A stretch of DNA of 30,573 bases, taken from NCBI GenBank assembly GCA_035326025.1, contig DAOKYT010000030.1:1-30573 (forward strand). The letters run 5' to 3'. The translations under genes were made by a program, and so were the position numbers. Positions 13,137 to 21,184 of this stretch are shown here, in pieces (the first letter of the stretch is position 1; every line of letters begins with the position of its first letter). The notes beneath the pieces were generated by a model, which saw nothing but the letters and a program-made list of their open reading frames with translations, was not told the origin of the DNA and ran no database searches. The DNA is from Amarobacter sp035326025. GTDB lineage: Bacteria > Chloroflexota > Dehalococcoidia > Tepidiformales > Tepidiformaceae.

Positions 13137-14894
13137 ATGCTTGCGCGCATGCCTTCCCTGATGGATATCCGAGTCGAACGCAACGTTGCCGTTCCGATGC
13201 GCGACGGCACCATCCTGCGGGCCGACGTGTTTCGGCCCGAGCCCGAGGGCAACTATCCCGTCTTGCTCACGCGCACGCCCTACAACAAGTCGATGGCGAA
13301 CCTTTCCTACGGCTGGCTGCAACCGGTACGGCCCGCCAGCGAAGGCTATGTCGTGGTCGTCCAGGACGTGCGCGGCCGGTTCGAATCGGACGGACGGTTT
13401 CACCCGTTCCACCAGGAGCTCGGCGATGGCTTCGATACGGTGGAGTGGTGCGCCCGCCAGCCGTGGAGCAACGGCCGCGTGGGCATGTACGGGATTTCGT
13501 ACCTGGGGGCGACGCAGTGGCTGGCCGCTTCGGCGCAGCCCCCGAACCTGCAGTGCATCTTCCCGTCGCTCACGGCTTCCGACTACTTCGACGGGTGGAC
13601 GTATCGCGGCGGGGCGTTCGAACTTGGATTCAACCTGACCTGGACGGCGTTGCTCCTGGCATTGCCCGAGGTGCCGCGCCTGGGCCTCGAAACGGGCGAA
13701 CTGCAGCGTGTCATGGCGGGTCTTGCGGGAGTGGTGTGGGACCACTGGCCGGCTCTCCGCCACCTGCCGATCAGCGAGCTGCCCGCGTTCGCGCACGAGG
13801 CCGTGGCGCCCTACTACCGGGAGTGGCTGGAACACCCCACGCGCGATGCGTACTGGGAACCGGTCAGCATCGAGGCGGCACACCCCCGCATCCACACGCC
13901 GGCGTATAACCTCGGCGGCTGGTACGACCTGTTCATCCGGGGCACTTTGCGGAATTTCAGCGGCATGCGCGCGAACGGCCCGACCGAGGTCGCCCGCAAC
14001 GGGCAGAAACTGATCGTGGGGCCGTGGTCGCACGGTGCGCCACTGACCGCCTCGGTAGGGCAAACGGTGTTCGGGCAGGCCGCGCAGGTGCTGCTGGAAG
14101 ACCTGCATATGAACTGGTTCGACCGCTGGCTGCGCGACCGCGATACCGGGATCGACGCGGAGCCCCCGGTGCGCGTGTTCACGATGGGGACGAACACCTG
14201 GGACACCTACTCGGACTGGCCGCCGCGCGAATCGGTACCCACCAGGTACTACCTGCATTCGAACGGGGCGGCGGCAACGGCTCGCGGGGACGGCGTGCTC
14301 TCGACCGATGCCCCCGGCGCCGAGCGCCCGGATCGCTTCGTCTACGACCCATTGAACCCGTGCCCGACTCGCGGTGGCGCACTGTTCCCCTATCCGCTCG
14401 ACGTGCCGCCCGGCCCGTTCGACCAGGGCGATATCGAGGCGCGCCCCGATGTGCTCTGCTACACGACGCCGGTGCTCGATCGGGATGTGCAGGTGACCGG
14501 GACGATCGAGGCGCGGCTCTGGGTAGCCAGCTCGTGCCGGGATACCGATTTCACCGCGAAGCTTGTCGACGTGCACCCCGGCGGCACGGCGATGAACCTC
14601 ACCGACGGGGTCATCCGGGCGCGCTACCACCGCGGTTTCGAGCAGCCCGAGCTGTTGCAGCCGGGTGTGCCCGTCGAGGTGGCGATCGACATGGCGGGGA
14701 CCTCGAATGTGTTCCGGGCGGGCCACCGCATCCGGCTCGAGGTGAGCAGCTCGAACTTCCCCAGGTTCGACCGGAACACCAACACGGGCGCCCTCATCGC
14801 GACGGACCATGGCCTGGAAGTTGCGCTGAACACGGTGTTCCACGACGCGGCGCACCCCAGCTATCTCACCCTGCCGGTCATCCCGCGGCCATGA
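13137..14894 (+). CDS. CocE/NonD-family serine hydrolase (X-Pro dipeptidyl-peptidase S15 type)
   Basis: A 585-residue alpha/beta hydrolase of the CocE-type esterase or acyl-peptidase group. The nucleophile is S121 in YGISYLG; D264 (LGGWYDLF) and H299 (VGPWSHG) complete the triad, spaced as in cocaine esterase. YVVVVQDVRGRFESDG provides the oxyanion-loop segment. The C-terminal jelly-roll domain (about 350-585) ends with FRAGHRIRLEVSSSNFPRFD, the usual signature. No signal peptide is seen, so it is probably cytoplasmic. AGGAG stands 5 bases before the ATG at 13137. Its stop overlaps the dut start (ATGA). The natural substrate is unknown. Confidence 0.9.
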   Translation: MLARMPSLMDIRVERNVAVPMRDGTILRADVFRPEPEGNYPVLLTRTPYNKSMANLSYGWLQPVRPASEGYVVVVQDVRGRFESDGRFHPFHQELGDGFDTVEWCARQPWSNGRVGMYGISYLGATQWLAASAQPPNLQCIFPSLTASDYFDGWTYRGGAFELGFNLTWTALLLALPEVPRLGLETGELQRVMAGLAGVVWDHWPALRHLPISELPAFAHEAVAPYYREWLEHPTRDAYWEPVSIEAAHPRIHTPAYNLGGWYDLFIRGTLRNFSGMRANGPTEVARNGQKLIVGPWSHGAPLTASVGQTVFGQAAQVLLEDLHMNWFDRWLRDRDTGIDAEPPVRVFTMGTNTWDTYSDWPPRESVPTRYYLHSNGAAATARGDGVLSTDAPGAERPDRFVYDPLNPCPTRGGALFPYPLDVPPGPFDQGDIEARPDVLCYTTPVLDRDVQVTGTIEARLWVASSCRDTDFTAKLVDVHPGGTAMNLTDGVIRARYHRGFEQPELLQPGVPVEVAIDMAGTSNVFRAGHRIRLEVSSSNFPRFDRNTNTGALIATDHGLEVALNTVFHDAAHPSYLTLPVIPRP

Positions 14895-15322
14895 GCGAGA
14901 CGGTCCGCGTGAACCTGGTGCGGCCCGGCGCCCGCATCCCCGCGCGCGCTACGGAGTTCGCTTCGGGGTTCGATATCCATGCCTGCATCGATAGGCCGGT
15001 GGTGGTGGGCCAGCACCCGGTGATGATCCCGACCGGGATCGTCCTGGAAGTGCCGTGGGGGCTCGATGCCCAGTTCCGCCCGCGGAGCGGGCTGGCCCGC
15101 CAGGGTGTGCTCGCCACATTCGGGACGCTCGACGCGGACTACCGGGGCGAAATCATGATCACGCTCTACACGATGGCGCCGGACATCGAACACACGGTCC
15201 ACCACGGCGATCGGATCGCCCAGCTCGTCTTCACGAGACTGGCGGAGGTTGCCTTCGAGGAGGCCGCGGAGCTTACGGAGACGGCCCGCGGGGCTGGCGG
15301 GCATGGCAGCACCGGCCGCTGA
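14891..15322 (+). CDS. dut: dUTP diphosphatase (dUTPase)
   Basis: A 143-residue trimeric dUTPase that hydrolyses dUTP to dUMP and keeps uracil out of DNA. All five motifs are present: SGFDIHA, RPRSGLA, GTLDADYRGEI, GDRIAQLVF, and the C-terminal RGAGGHGSTGR. The last has His where Phe usually stacks on uracil. ATG at 14891 overlaps the previous stop by 4 bases (ATGA), so translation is probably coupled to the hydrolase gene. Confidence 0.95.
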   Translation: MSETVRVNLVRPGARIPARATEFASGFDIHACIDRPVVVGQHPVMIPTGIVLEVPWGLDAQFRPRSGLARQGVLATFGTLDADYRGEIMITLYTMAPDIEHTVHHGDRIAQLVFTRLAEVAFEEAAELTETARGAGGHGSTGR

Positions 15323-15360
15323 AGGCGTCCCGGCGAAGTGGAACATAAAGGCGAATCCGG

Positions 15361-15366
15361 TATCGT
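15361..15366 (+). promoter_or_regulatory. Possible -10 element of rplS
   Basis: TATCGT 30 bases before the ATG. A start near 15373 would leave a leader of about 24 bases containing AGAGG. No clear -35 is seen, and transcription from dut may also run through. Confidence 0.35.
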
Positions 15367-15396
15367 GTGAAAGTTACGCCCACAGAGGTTCTTGCA

Positions 15397-15744
15397 ATGG
15401 CTTACGAACTTGACGCGCTTGTGCCCAACGAAGCGCGAGAGAATGTCCCGGATTTCAACAGCGGCGACACGGTCCGCGTCCACGCGAAGGTCGTCGAAGG
15501 CGATAAGGAGCGCATCCAGGTGTTCGAGGGGGTCGTCATCCGCAAGCGGATGAAGGGCCTCGTCTCGAACTTCACCGTGCGGAAGATCGCCAGCGGCGTC
15601 GGTGTCGAGCGGACGTTCCCGGTCAACAGTCCGCGCGTCGACAAGATCGAGGTGGTACGCCGTGGCAAGGTGCGCCGCAAGAACCTGTACTATCTGCGCG
15701 GCCTGACGGGCAAGGCGGCCCGCATCAAGGAGAAGCGCTTCTAG
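15397..15744 (+). CDS. rplS: Ribosomal protein bL19
   Basis: A 115-residue L19 at the subunit interface. FNSGDTVRVHAKVVEGDKER, then IQVFEGVVIRKR and GVGVERTFPVNSPRVDKIEV, are family landmarks, ending LRGLTGKAARIKEKRF. ATG at 15397 gives the normal length; a GTG at 15367 would add ten unrelated residues. It is followed by a strong palindrome at 15768-15797. Confidence 0.97.
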   Translation: MAYELDALVPNEARENVPDFNSGDTVRVHAKVVEGDKERIQVFEGVVIRKRMKGLVSNFTVRKIASGVGVERTFPVNSPRVDKIEVVRRGKVRRKNLYYLRGLTGKAARIKEKRF

Positions 15745-15767
15745 AGCGCCTGCCTGGTAATCCGTTC

Positions 15768-15797
15768 AACGGCCCCGGCGGATCCGCCGGGGCCGTT
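15768..15797. terminator. Bidirectional terminator palindrome between rplS and the MFS gene
   Basis: A perfect 30-base palindrome centred at GGATCC: each strand pairs over 15 bases (AACGGCCCCGGCGGA and its complement). It lies between two convergent genes, 23 bases from each stop. There is no T-run on either side, so it may act with Rho or protect 3' ends. Confidence 0.7.
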
Positions 15798-15819
15798 CGT
15801 GTGAGTGACCGCCGGTTGC

Positions 15820-17493
15820 CTACTTGCCCGGGGCGCCGGGTGCCTGTTCGGCCCGCACGGGACCACCGGTGGCGGTGGCGCCCTGGGGTACCTGGCCGGC
15901 GGGCCCGCCCCGGACCGTTCGGCGCAGCGGCAACTCCGGCATCAATACGGCGAAGAGGGCGCAGACGAGCGCCGCACCGAATGCCGCGATGTAGATGTTC
16001 TTGACTGCCCGGACGACGCTCTCGCTTTGGGTAGCCTCGGCGCGCGCGAGGATGGCCTCGCCGCCGTCCAGCGCCAGCACGTATTGTTCGATGCGCGCAT
16101 AAGCCTGTTCGTTCAGCTTCACGGTTGGGTCGTCGAGCTGGGCGGTGATCGCCGGTCCCACGGCCGCGCGATCTTCGGCACTGAAGCGGTCCTCGAACTG
16201 GGAATGGTAGGTGTTCGCGAGGATCGCGCCGAATACGGCGATGCCGAGCACGCCGCCGATCTGGCGGAAGAACTGGCTCGAAGAGCTGGCGACGCCAATG
16301 TACTGGTAGCTCACGGCGTTCTGGACGACGAGCGACATCGTGGGCAGGACGAGGCCGAAACCAAGGCCCAGGACGATCATCATCGCGCTGATGTGCCAGA
16401 GCTTCGTTTCCAGACTGAGCTGCGTCAGCATCCCCAGGGAAACGGTGATGAGGACTGTCCCAAGGAAGGTCTGCCACTTGTACTTACCGGTGCGCGAAAT
16501 GACCTGTCCTCCAACGACGCTGGTCAGGAGCACGCCGAGGCTTTGCGGGGTGCTGATGACGCCGGAGGTCGTTGCCGATGCATCGAGAGCGGTCTGCACG
16601 TAGATGCCCAGGAACTGGAACGCCCCGAAAACGCCAACCCCGAAGGTGAAGACGATCAGGTTCGACATGAGGAAAACGCGATTGCGGAAGAGGTGGAGGG
16701 GCAGGATGGGCTCGGGGTGGCGGGCTTCCTGCCAGATGAAGAACCCGAGAACGACGGCGGAACCGCCGAGCAGGCCGATGATCTCGCTTGATCCCCAGGC
16801 GTACTTGTCACCAGCCCAGACGAGCGCGAGGAGTGCCATGACGGAGGAAGCCGAGAGGAGGGCGGCGCCCACGAAGTCGAGCTTCGGCCGGCCCGACCGC
16901 TCCCTGCAGGGCAGGTTGAAGTAGATCGCCGGCATCGCCACCAGGCTCACCGGGATGTTGATGTAGAACACCCACCGCCAGCTCAGGTTATCGGTGAGGA
17001 AGCCGCCGAACGCCGGACCGAGGATGCTGGCGAGGCTGAACATACCGGTAAAAAGGCCGATGTACTTGCCCCGCTCGGCTGGCGAGAAGAGGTCACCCAT
17101 GGTGGCGAAGACGGACGCGAAGATCACGCCGCCGCCAAGGCCCTGCACGGCCCGCATCCAGATGAGGACCGGCATGTTCGGGGCGGCGCCACAGGCAGCC
17201 GAGGAGACCATGAAAACGAAGACGCCACCGACCAGGAACAGCTTGCGTCCGTAGATGTCACCGAGCTTTCCCACGAGCGGGATGATGACCGTTGAAGTGA
17301 GCATGTAGCTGGTGAACAGCCACGAGAGGAGACCGAAGCCACCGAGGTCTGCGAGGATCCGCGGCGTGGCGGTCGAGACCACGGTCTGATCGAGCGCGCC
17401 GACAAAGAGGCAGACCATGAGGCTGCCGAGGAGCAGCCACCTCTGGCGGCGGTCGAGGGTTTCGCCGAGCGGGATACCGGCGGATGCTTCCAT
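15820..17493 (-). CDS. MFS drug:H+ antiporter, DHA2 (14-helix, EmrB/QacA) family
   Basis: A 557-residue inner-membrane exporter with about 14 helices. Motif D1-like LDQTVVSTATPRILADL is in helix 1, motif A is GKLGDIYGRK, and motif C is GPAFGGFL in helix 5. A large loop (DRFSAEDRAAVGPAITAQLD onward) precedes the last helix, as in EmrB. The tail is Pro/Gly-rich. ATG at 17491-17493 was chosen because a run of G (GGGGG) lies just upstream and a promoter at 17564-17536 fits; longer readings run antisense through prfC. Substrate is unknown; multidrug efflux is the usual role. Inverted repeats around its promoter suggest a local repressor, but none is adjacent. Confidence 0.9.
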   Translation of the reverse strand: MEASAGIPLGETLDRRQRWLLLGSLMVCLFVGALDQTVVSTATPRILADLGGFGLLSWLFTSYMLTSTVIIPLVGKLGDIYGRKLFLVGGVFVFMVSSAACGAAPNMPVLIWMRAVQGLGGGVIFASVFATMGDLFSPAERGKYIGLFTGMFSLASILGPAFGGFLTDNLSWRWVFYINIPVSLVAMPAIYFNLPCRERSGRPKLDFVGAALLSASSVMALLALVWAGDKYAWGSSEIIGLLGGSAVVLGFFIWQEARHPEPILPLHLFRNRVFLMSNLIVFTFGVGVFGAFQFLGIYVQTALDASATTSGVISTPQSLGVLLTSVVGGQVISRTGKYKWQTFLGTVLITVSLGMLTQLSLETKLWHISAMMIVLGLGFGLVLPTMSLVVQNAVSYQYIGVASSSSQFFRQIGGVLGIAVFGAILANTYHSQFEDRFSAEDRAAVGPAITAQLDDPTVKLNEQAYARIEQYVLALDGGEAILARAEATQSESVVRAVKNIYIAAFGAALVCALFAVLMPELPLRRTVRGGPAGQVPQGATATGGPVRAEQAPGAPGK

Positions 17494-17510
17494 TGTTGCC
17501 CCCAAAACAT

Positions 17511-17576
17511 TCACGTGCGCGTGAGGTAAGCCAGGAGCGTACAGAGTCCCCCCGAATCGAACAATTGGGGCCAATT
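17511..17576 (-). promoter_or_regulatory. Promoter and candidate operators of the MFS gene
   Basis: On the minus strand TTGTTC (17564-17559), 17 bases, then TACGCT (17541-17536). Two inverted repeats flank it: AATTGG-GG-CCAATT (17563-17576) touches the -35, and TCACG-N4-CGTGA (17511-17524) lies just after the start. Either could bind a repressor. Confidence 0.55.
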
Positions 17577-17676
17577 CCGCCCTCCTCCGCTGTTCGGTAG
17601 CGGGCCTCCCGGCTACGGTGGAAGAGAAGACGCCGGCGCCCGCCGGCACGCCCACGGTCTCCATCGAGGTACCCGG

Positions 17677-19278
17677 ATGATCGAAACTCCCGCGCCCACG
17701 GGCGCACGTGCCACGTTGCGCGAGGAAGTGCGCCGCCGGCGCACGTTCGCCATCATCTCGCACCCCGACGCCGGCAAGACGACACTCACGGAGAAGTTCC
17801 TCCTGTACGGCGGCGCGGTCGAAGAGGCGGGGTCGGTCCGCGCGAGGGGCAACGCGCGACGGTCGACTTCCGACTGGATGGCGATGGAGCGCCAGCGCGG
17901 CATCTCGGTCACCTCCACCGCGTTGCAGTTCGACGCGTTCGGCTGCCGCTTCAACCTGCTCGACACGCCGGGCCACCAGGATTTCAGCGAGGACACCTAC
18001 AGGACTCTCGCCGCGGTTGATAGCGCGGTGATGGTGCTGGATAGCGCGAAGGGCATCGAGGCGCAGACGCGCAAGCTGTTCGACGTGTGCCGGATGCGGA
18101 AGATCCCGGTGCTCACGTTCATCAACAAGCTCGACCACCCGGGCCGCGAGCCACTGGAGCTGCTCGATGAGATCGAGCGGGTCCTGGGGATGCTGGCCGT
18201 GCCCATGAACTGGCCCATCGGCGACGGTCCCACCTTCAGGGGCGTGTATGACCTGGTCAACCACGCCGTCCTGCTGTTCGAACGGACCGAGGGTGGCCGC
18301 TACCGCGCGCCGGTGACCGTGGGAAGCCTGGATGGCCCCAGGCTGACGGCCATCCTCGGCGACAGGGGACACCTCGAGCTGCGCGAGCAAATCGACCTGA
18401 TCCACGGAGTGACGCCGGAATTCGACCGGGAGGCGTTCCGGCGTGGCGAGATGACGCCCGTGTTCTTCGGGAGCGCGCTCAATAGCTTCGGCGTCGAGCC
18501 GTTTGTGGAGGCGCTGGCGAACCTGGCGCCCGCGCCAGGGCCGCGCTTATCGGACGCCGGCGCGGTGGCGCCCGACTCGGAAGAGTTCTCCGGGATCATC
18601 TTCAAGATCCAGGCAAACATGGACCCGCACCACCGGGACCGGATGGCGTTCCTCCGGGTGTGTTCGGGGCGGTTCGAAAAGGACATGACCGTGTACCACC
18701 CGCGGCTGGGGCGGAGCATCCGCGTGACCCGGCCGCACCGGCTGTTCGCGCGGGAACGCGAGACGGTGGAGGAGGCCTACGCGGGCGACGTCATCGGCCT
18801 CGTGAACCCGGGACTGTTCCTCATCGGCGACACGCTGACATCGAGCAAGAACCTGCGCTACGAGCCGATCCCGCGATTCGAGCCAGAGTGTTTCGCGCAG
18901 CTGGAGAGCTTCAGCTTCGCGAAATCGAAGCAGTTCCAGCGCGGCCTCGATCAACTCGAGGAAGAAGGCGCGGTGCGGGTATTCTGGCCGCTCGATGGCG
19001 CGCGGACGCCGGTGCTGGGGGCCGTCGGGACGCTCCAGTTCGAGGTCGTTGCATCGCGACTCGAGACCGAGTACGGGGTTGAATCGAAGGTGGTGCTCAT
19101 GGAGCACACGGTGGCGAAGCGCGTGATCCCGCCGCCGGGGGGCCAGGTCCAGTGGCCGCGCTCGTCGATGCGCGTCCGCGACCGGCATGGCGACCTGGTG
19201 GCCATCTTTCCTTCTTCGTGGGAGGAGGACTACTGCCGGAAACAGAATCCCGAACTGGGTCTCGAACCGCTGGCGTAG
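17677..19278 (+). CDS. prfC: Peptide chain release factor 3 (RF3)
   Basis: A 533-residue translational GTPase that recycles RF1/RF2 after termination. G1 is SHPDAGKTT (28-36), switch I is ERQRGISVTST, G3 is DTPGHQDFSEDT (96-107) and G4 is NKLD (150-153). Domains II and III follow, with the RF3-type end (SSWEEDYCRKQNPELGLEPL). Length is normal. GAGGT lies 6 bases before the ATG. It is divergent from the MFS gene; TACGGT (17614-17619) is a possible -10. Confidence 0.95.
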   Translation: MIETPAPTGARATLREEVRRRRTFAIISHPDAGKTTLTEKFLLYGGAVEEAGSVRARGNARRSTSDWMAMERQRGISVTSTALQFDAFGCRFNLLDTPGHQDFSEDTYRTLAAVDSAVMVLDSAKGIEAQTRKLFDVCRMRKIPVLTFINKLDHPGREPLELLDEIERVLGMLAVPMNWPIGDGPTFRGVYDLVNHAVLLFERTEGGRYRAPVTVGSLDGPRLTAILGDRGHLELREQIDLIHGVTPEFDREAFRRGEMTPVFFGSALNSFGVEPFVEALANLAPAPGPRLSDAGAVAPDSEEFSGIIFKIQANMDPHHRDRMAFLRVCSGRFEKDMTVYHPRLGRSIRVTRPHRLFARERETVEEAYAGDVIGLVNPGLFLIGDTLTSSKNLRYEPIPRFEPECFAQLESFSFAKSKQFQRGLDQLEEEGAVRVFWPLDGARTPVLGAVGTLQFEVVASRLETEYGVESKVVLMEHTVAKRVIPPPGGQVQWPRSSMRVRDRHGDLVAIFPSSWEEDYCRKQNPELGLEPLA

Positions 19279-19335
19279 CGCCGCGTCAGCATTCAAGGAT
19301 GGCCCGGCCCGGTACCGCGGCAGGCGCGCGGGATT

Positions 19336-19749
19336 CTACGCCGGTGGCTGGCGGCCCGGGCCGCACCAGAGGAGCTCGATGCGACCGCCGCCGGCGTACG
19401 CGATGGCAGCCTGGCCGAAAGCGGCTGCAAGGGCGGCCGCGTCGTCCCGCGACATGCCGATGACCGCGAATGATGGCTCGACATGGGTGCCTGCCGGGTC
19501 GCGCCCGCGGCCATGGAAGAACCGCAGTCCGCGGCGACCCAGCTCGGCTTCGAGCCTGGAGTTGGCGGCGCGGTTGGCGGCTTCGCCAGGACGCTCCATT
19601 CCCGGGTTGTAGGCAGTGATCAGGGCAAGCGGAAGCGGGAGGCCGGGCGGAGGAGAATCGCCGATGCGGAATCGCACGGGCCCCCGCGGCAGGTCGATCT
19701 CATAGATGGCATCGCGGTAGGCGCGATCGAGGACCGGTTCACGTTCCAT
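19336..19749 (-). CDS. DUF3293 domain protein
   Basis: A 137-residue soluble protein. LALITAYNPGMERPGEAANR, then NSRLEAELGRRGLRFFHGRG and PSFAVIGMSRDDAAALAAAF, match the DUF3293 pattern (NP, N-x-N-L, G-x-G, EPSF). The molecular role is unknown. ATG at 19747-19749 was chosen as the start of the domain; upstream sequence is poor in coding character. TAGCAT upstream (about 19775) is a weak -10 candidate. It faces prfC end to end, 57 bases apart. Confidence 0.7.
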   Translation of the reverse strand: MEREPVLDRAYRDAIYEIDLPRGPVRFRIGDSPPPGLPLPLALITAYNPGMERPGEAANRAANSRLEAELGRRGLRFFHGRGRDPAGTHVEPSFAVIGMSRDDAAALAAAFGQAAIAYAGGGRIELLWCGPGRQPPA

Positions 19750-19903
19750 GGGCGAATCGCCATGAATGCTACCGTGTTTGCAGGGGCGGAGGAGCGTCAG
19801 CCCAACGCGAGGGCCCGGTGGCCGGCCGCGCTGTTGAGCAGTCGCGCCCCGGTCTGGAGGGATGCGCGGGGCCGGCTGGCGCACCTGGAGCTGGCGGCCA
19901 TGG

Positions 19904-19909
19904 CAGACT
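19904..19909 (+). promoter_or_regulatory. Possible -10 before the small membrane protein
   Basis: CAGACT ends 6 bases before the GTG at 19916, the same spacing as the putative leaderless promoters of hicB and lspA. The hexamer is a poorer match. Confidence 0.3.
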
Positions 19910-19915
19910 GCGCTT

Positions 19916-20509
19916 GTGACAACCCTGTCGTGGTTGCTGGTGGCGTGGGGCACCGCGTTCGCGATCAGCATCGTCCCGGCGTTCATGCCGCCCATGTGGG
20001 CCGTGCTCACCGCCTTCCGGGTGGGCACCGGTGTGCCACTGGTGCCACTGGCGATCGGCGCGGCGATAGGGGGGGCCGCCGGGCGCTTCGTGCTCGCCGG
20101 GCTGACGCGATGGGTGGTGGCTCCGGCGCTTCCGGAAGCCTCCAGGAAGAACGCTGAGGCATTGGGGGCGTGGTTCGAGCGGCACAGCCAGGGCAAGCGG
20201 CGGCGGGCGGTGTTGTTTGCGGCGGCGTACACGGGCGGCCCCTTCCCGAGCAACGCGCTGTTCATCGCCGCGGGTGCGGGTCGGATCCCCGCGGCACCGC
20301 TTGCGGTGGGCTACGCGATGGCCCACCTTGTCACCGATCTGCTCTGGGTGTGGGTGGGCGCGACTGCCGCCACGAGCGCGCGCGAACTCCTCGCCGGCAC
20401 CTTCACCGACTGGTGGAGCCTGCTCCTGCAGGTCGGCGGGCTGGCCGTCGTGCTGGCCGTGTTCCGGCTGCCGTGGGATCGCTGGCTCATGGGCGGGCCA
20501 CAGGAGTGA
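19916..20509 (+). CDS. Small polytopic membrane protein, loosely DedA/VTT-like
   Basis: A 197-residue protein with about five hydrophobic spans: WLLVAWGTAFAISIVPAFMP, a span near LVPLAIGAAIGGAAGRFVLA, AVLFAAAYTGGPFPSNALFI, a span near YAMAHLVTDLLWVWVGATAA, and SLLLQVGGLAVVLAVFRL. The mid-protein G-x-x-x-S-N-A-L-F-I pattern recalls VTT/DedA-like proteins, but similarity is too weak to name it. GTG at 19916 was chosen because it opens the first helix; an ATG at 19862 would add a Trp/Arg stretch. Its 3' end overlaps the convergent stress-protein gene by 23 bases. Confidence 0.65.
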   Translation: MTTLSWLLVAWGTAFAISIVPAFMPPMWAVLTAFRVGTGVPLVPLAIGAAIGGAAGRFVLAGLTRWVVAPALPEASRKNAEALGAWFERHSQGKRRRAVLFAAAYTGGPFPSNALFIAAGAGRIPAAPLAVGYAMAHLVTDLLWVWVGATAATSARELLAGTFTDWWSLLLQVGGLAVVLAVFRLPWDRWLMGGPQE

Positions 20510-21047
20510 GCCGGCGACCCTGCCCGGCGGCCTCGACATCGGGACCGACGACGATGACCGGTACCTTCGAGTGGCGGATGACGGCGCTGGCGGTGCTTCC
20601 CAGTAACGCCTGGCCCAGGCCCGACCGGCCGTGCGTGCTGAGGGCCACGAAATCCGGCTTCTCCTCGCTGACGAATTCGGCGATGGCCTCGGCGGCGTTT
20701 TCGCCGAATGCGGCCCGCACGTTCACGTCGATGCCCGCGAGGTAGCGCGCGGCCAGGTCGCGCAGCGCATCCTCGGTGCCTGTTCTCGCCGCTTCGAGTG
20801 CCTGGCCGCGGCTTACCGCGACCATTGGCGCCGGGGCGATGTGCGCGCCGCCGAGCGAAGGTGCGCTGGCCAGGCCCGACGCGGGCGCGGGCGGACGGCC
20901 CGGTTCGGAGATCACTTCGTGCGACTCTCGAGGGTCGACCACCGAGAGCAGCCACGTCTCGGCGCCCCAGGCACGAATCCATGGCGCGAGGGCGGCGATG
21001 GCGCGTTCGGAAAGTGGGCTTCCATCGGAGGTCACGACGATTCGCAT
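20487..21047 (-). CDS. Universal stress protein (UspA family)
   Basis: A 186-residue UspA-fold protein. It starts MRIVVTSDGSPLSERAIAAL and ends with the ATP-binding loop GRSGLGQALLGSTASAVIRH (G-2x-G-9x-G-S/T) and VPVIVVGPD. A Pro/Gly-rich insert of about 35 residues lies after strand 2. The loop predicts nucleotide binding. ATG at 21045-21047 follows AAAGGAG by 7 bases. Which stress it serves is unknown. Confidence 0.9.
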   Translation of the reverse strand: MRIVVTSDGSPLSERAIAALAPWIRAWGAETWLLSVVDPRESHEVISEPGRPPAPASGLASAPSLGGAHIAPAPMVAVSRGQALEAARTGTEDALRDLAARYLAGIDVNVRAAFGENAAEAIAEFVSEEKPDFVALSTHGRSGLGQALLGSTASAVIRHSKVPVIVVGPDVEAAGQGRRLTPVARP

Positions 21048-21131
21048 GGCGGTGCTCCTTTGCCGCCACGCTAACAGGGGTCTGGCGCGATCATGAGGGC
21101 CCACCGGCCCCTTTCGTGGGGGCAGCGTGAC

Positions 21132-21179
21132 CCTGCGTGGTGGAGCGGGGAGCGCGGGCGGCCCGCTCCACCACGCAGG
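21132..21179 (-). terminator. Hairpin terminator after the monooxygenase gene
   Basis: Perfect 18-base arms (21132-21149 and 21162-21179, CCTGCGTGGTGGAGCGGG and its complement) around a 12-base loop, 5 bases after the monooxygenase stop. No T-run follows, so it may be Rho-assisted or an mRNA 3'-end stabiliser. Confidence 0.65.
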
Positions 21180-21184
21180 CTGTC

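Noticed and set aside
17494..18405. Long N-terminal extension of the MFS protein
   Set aside because: The extension runs antisense through prfC; the promoter and ribosome site at 17493-17564 set the start at 17493.
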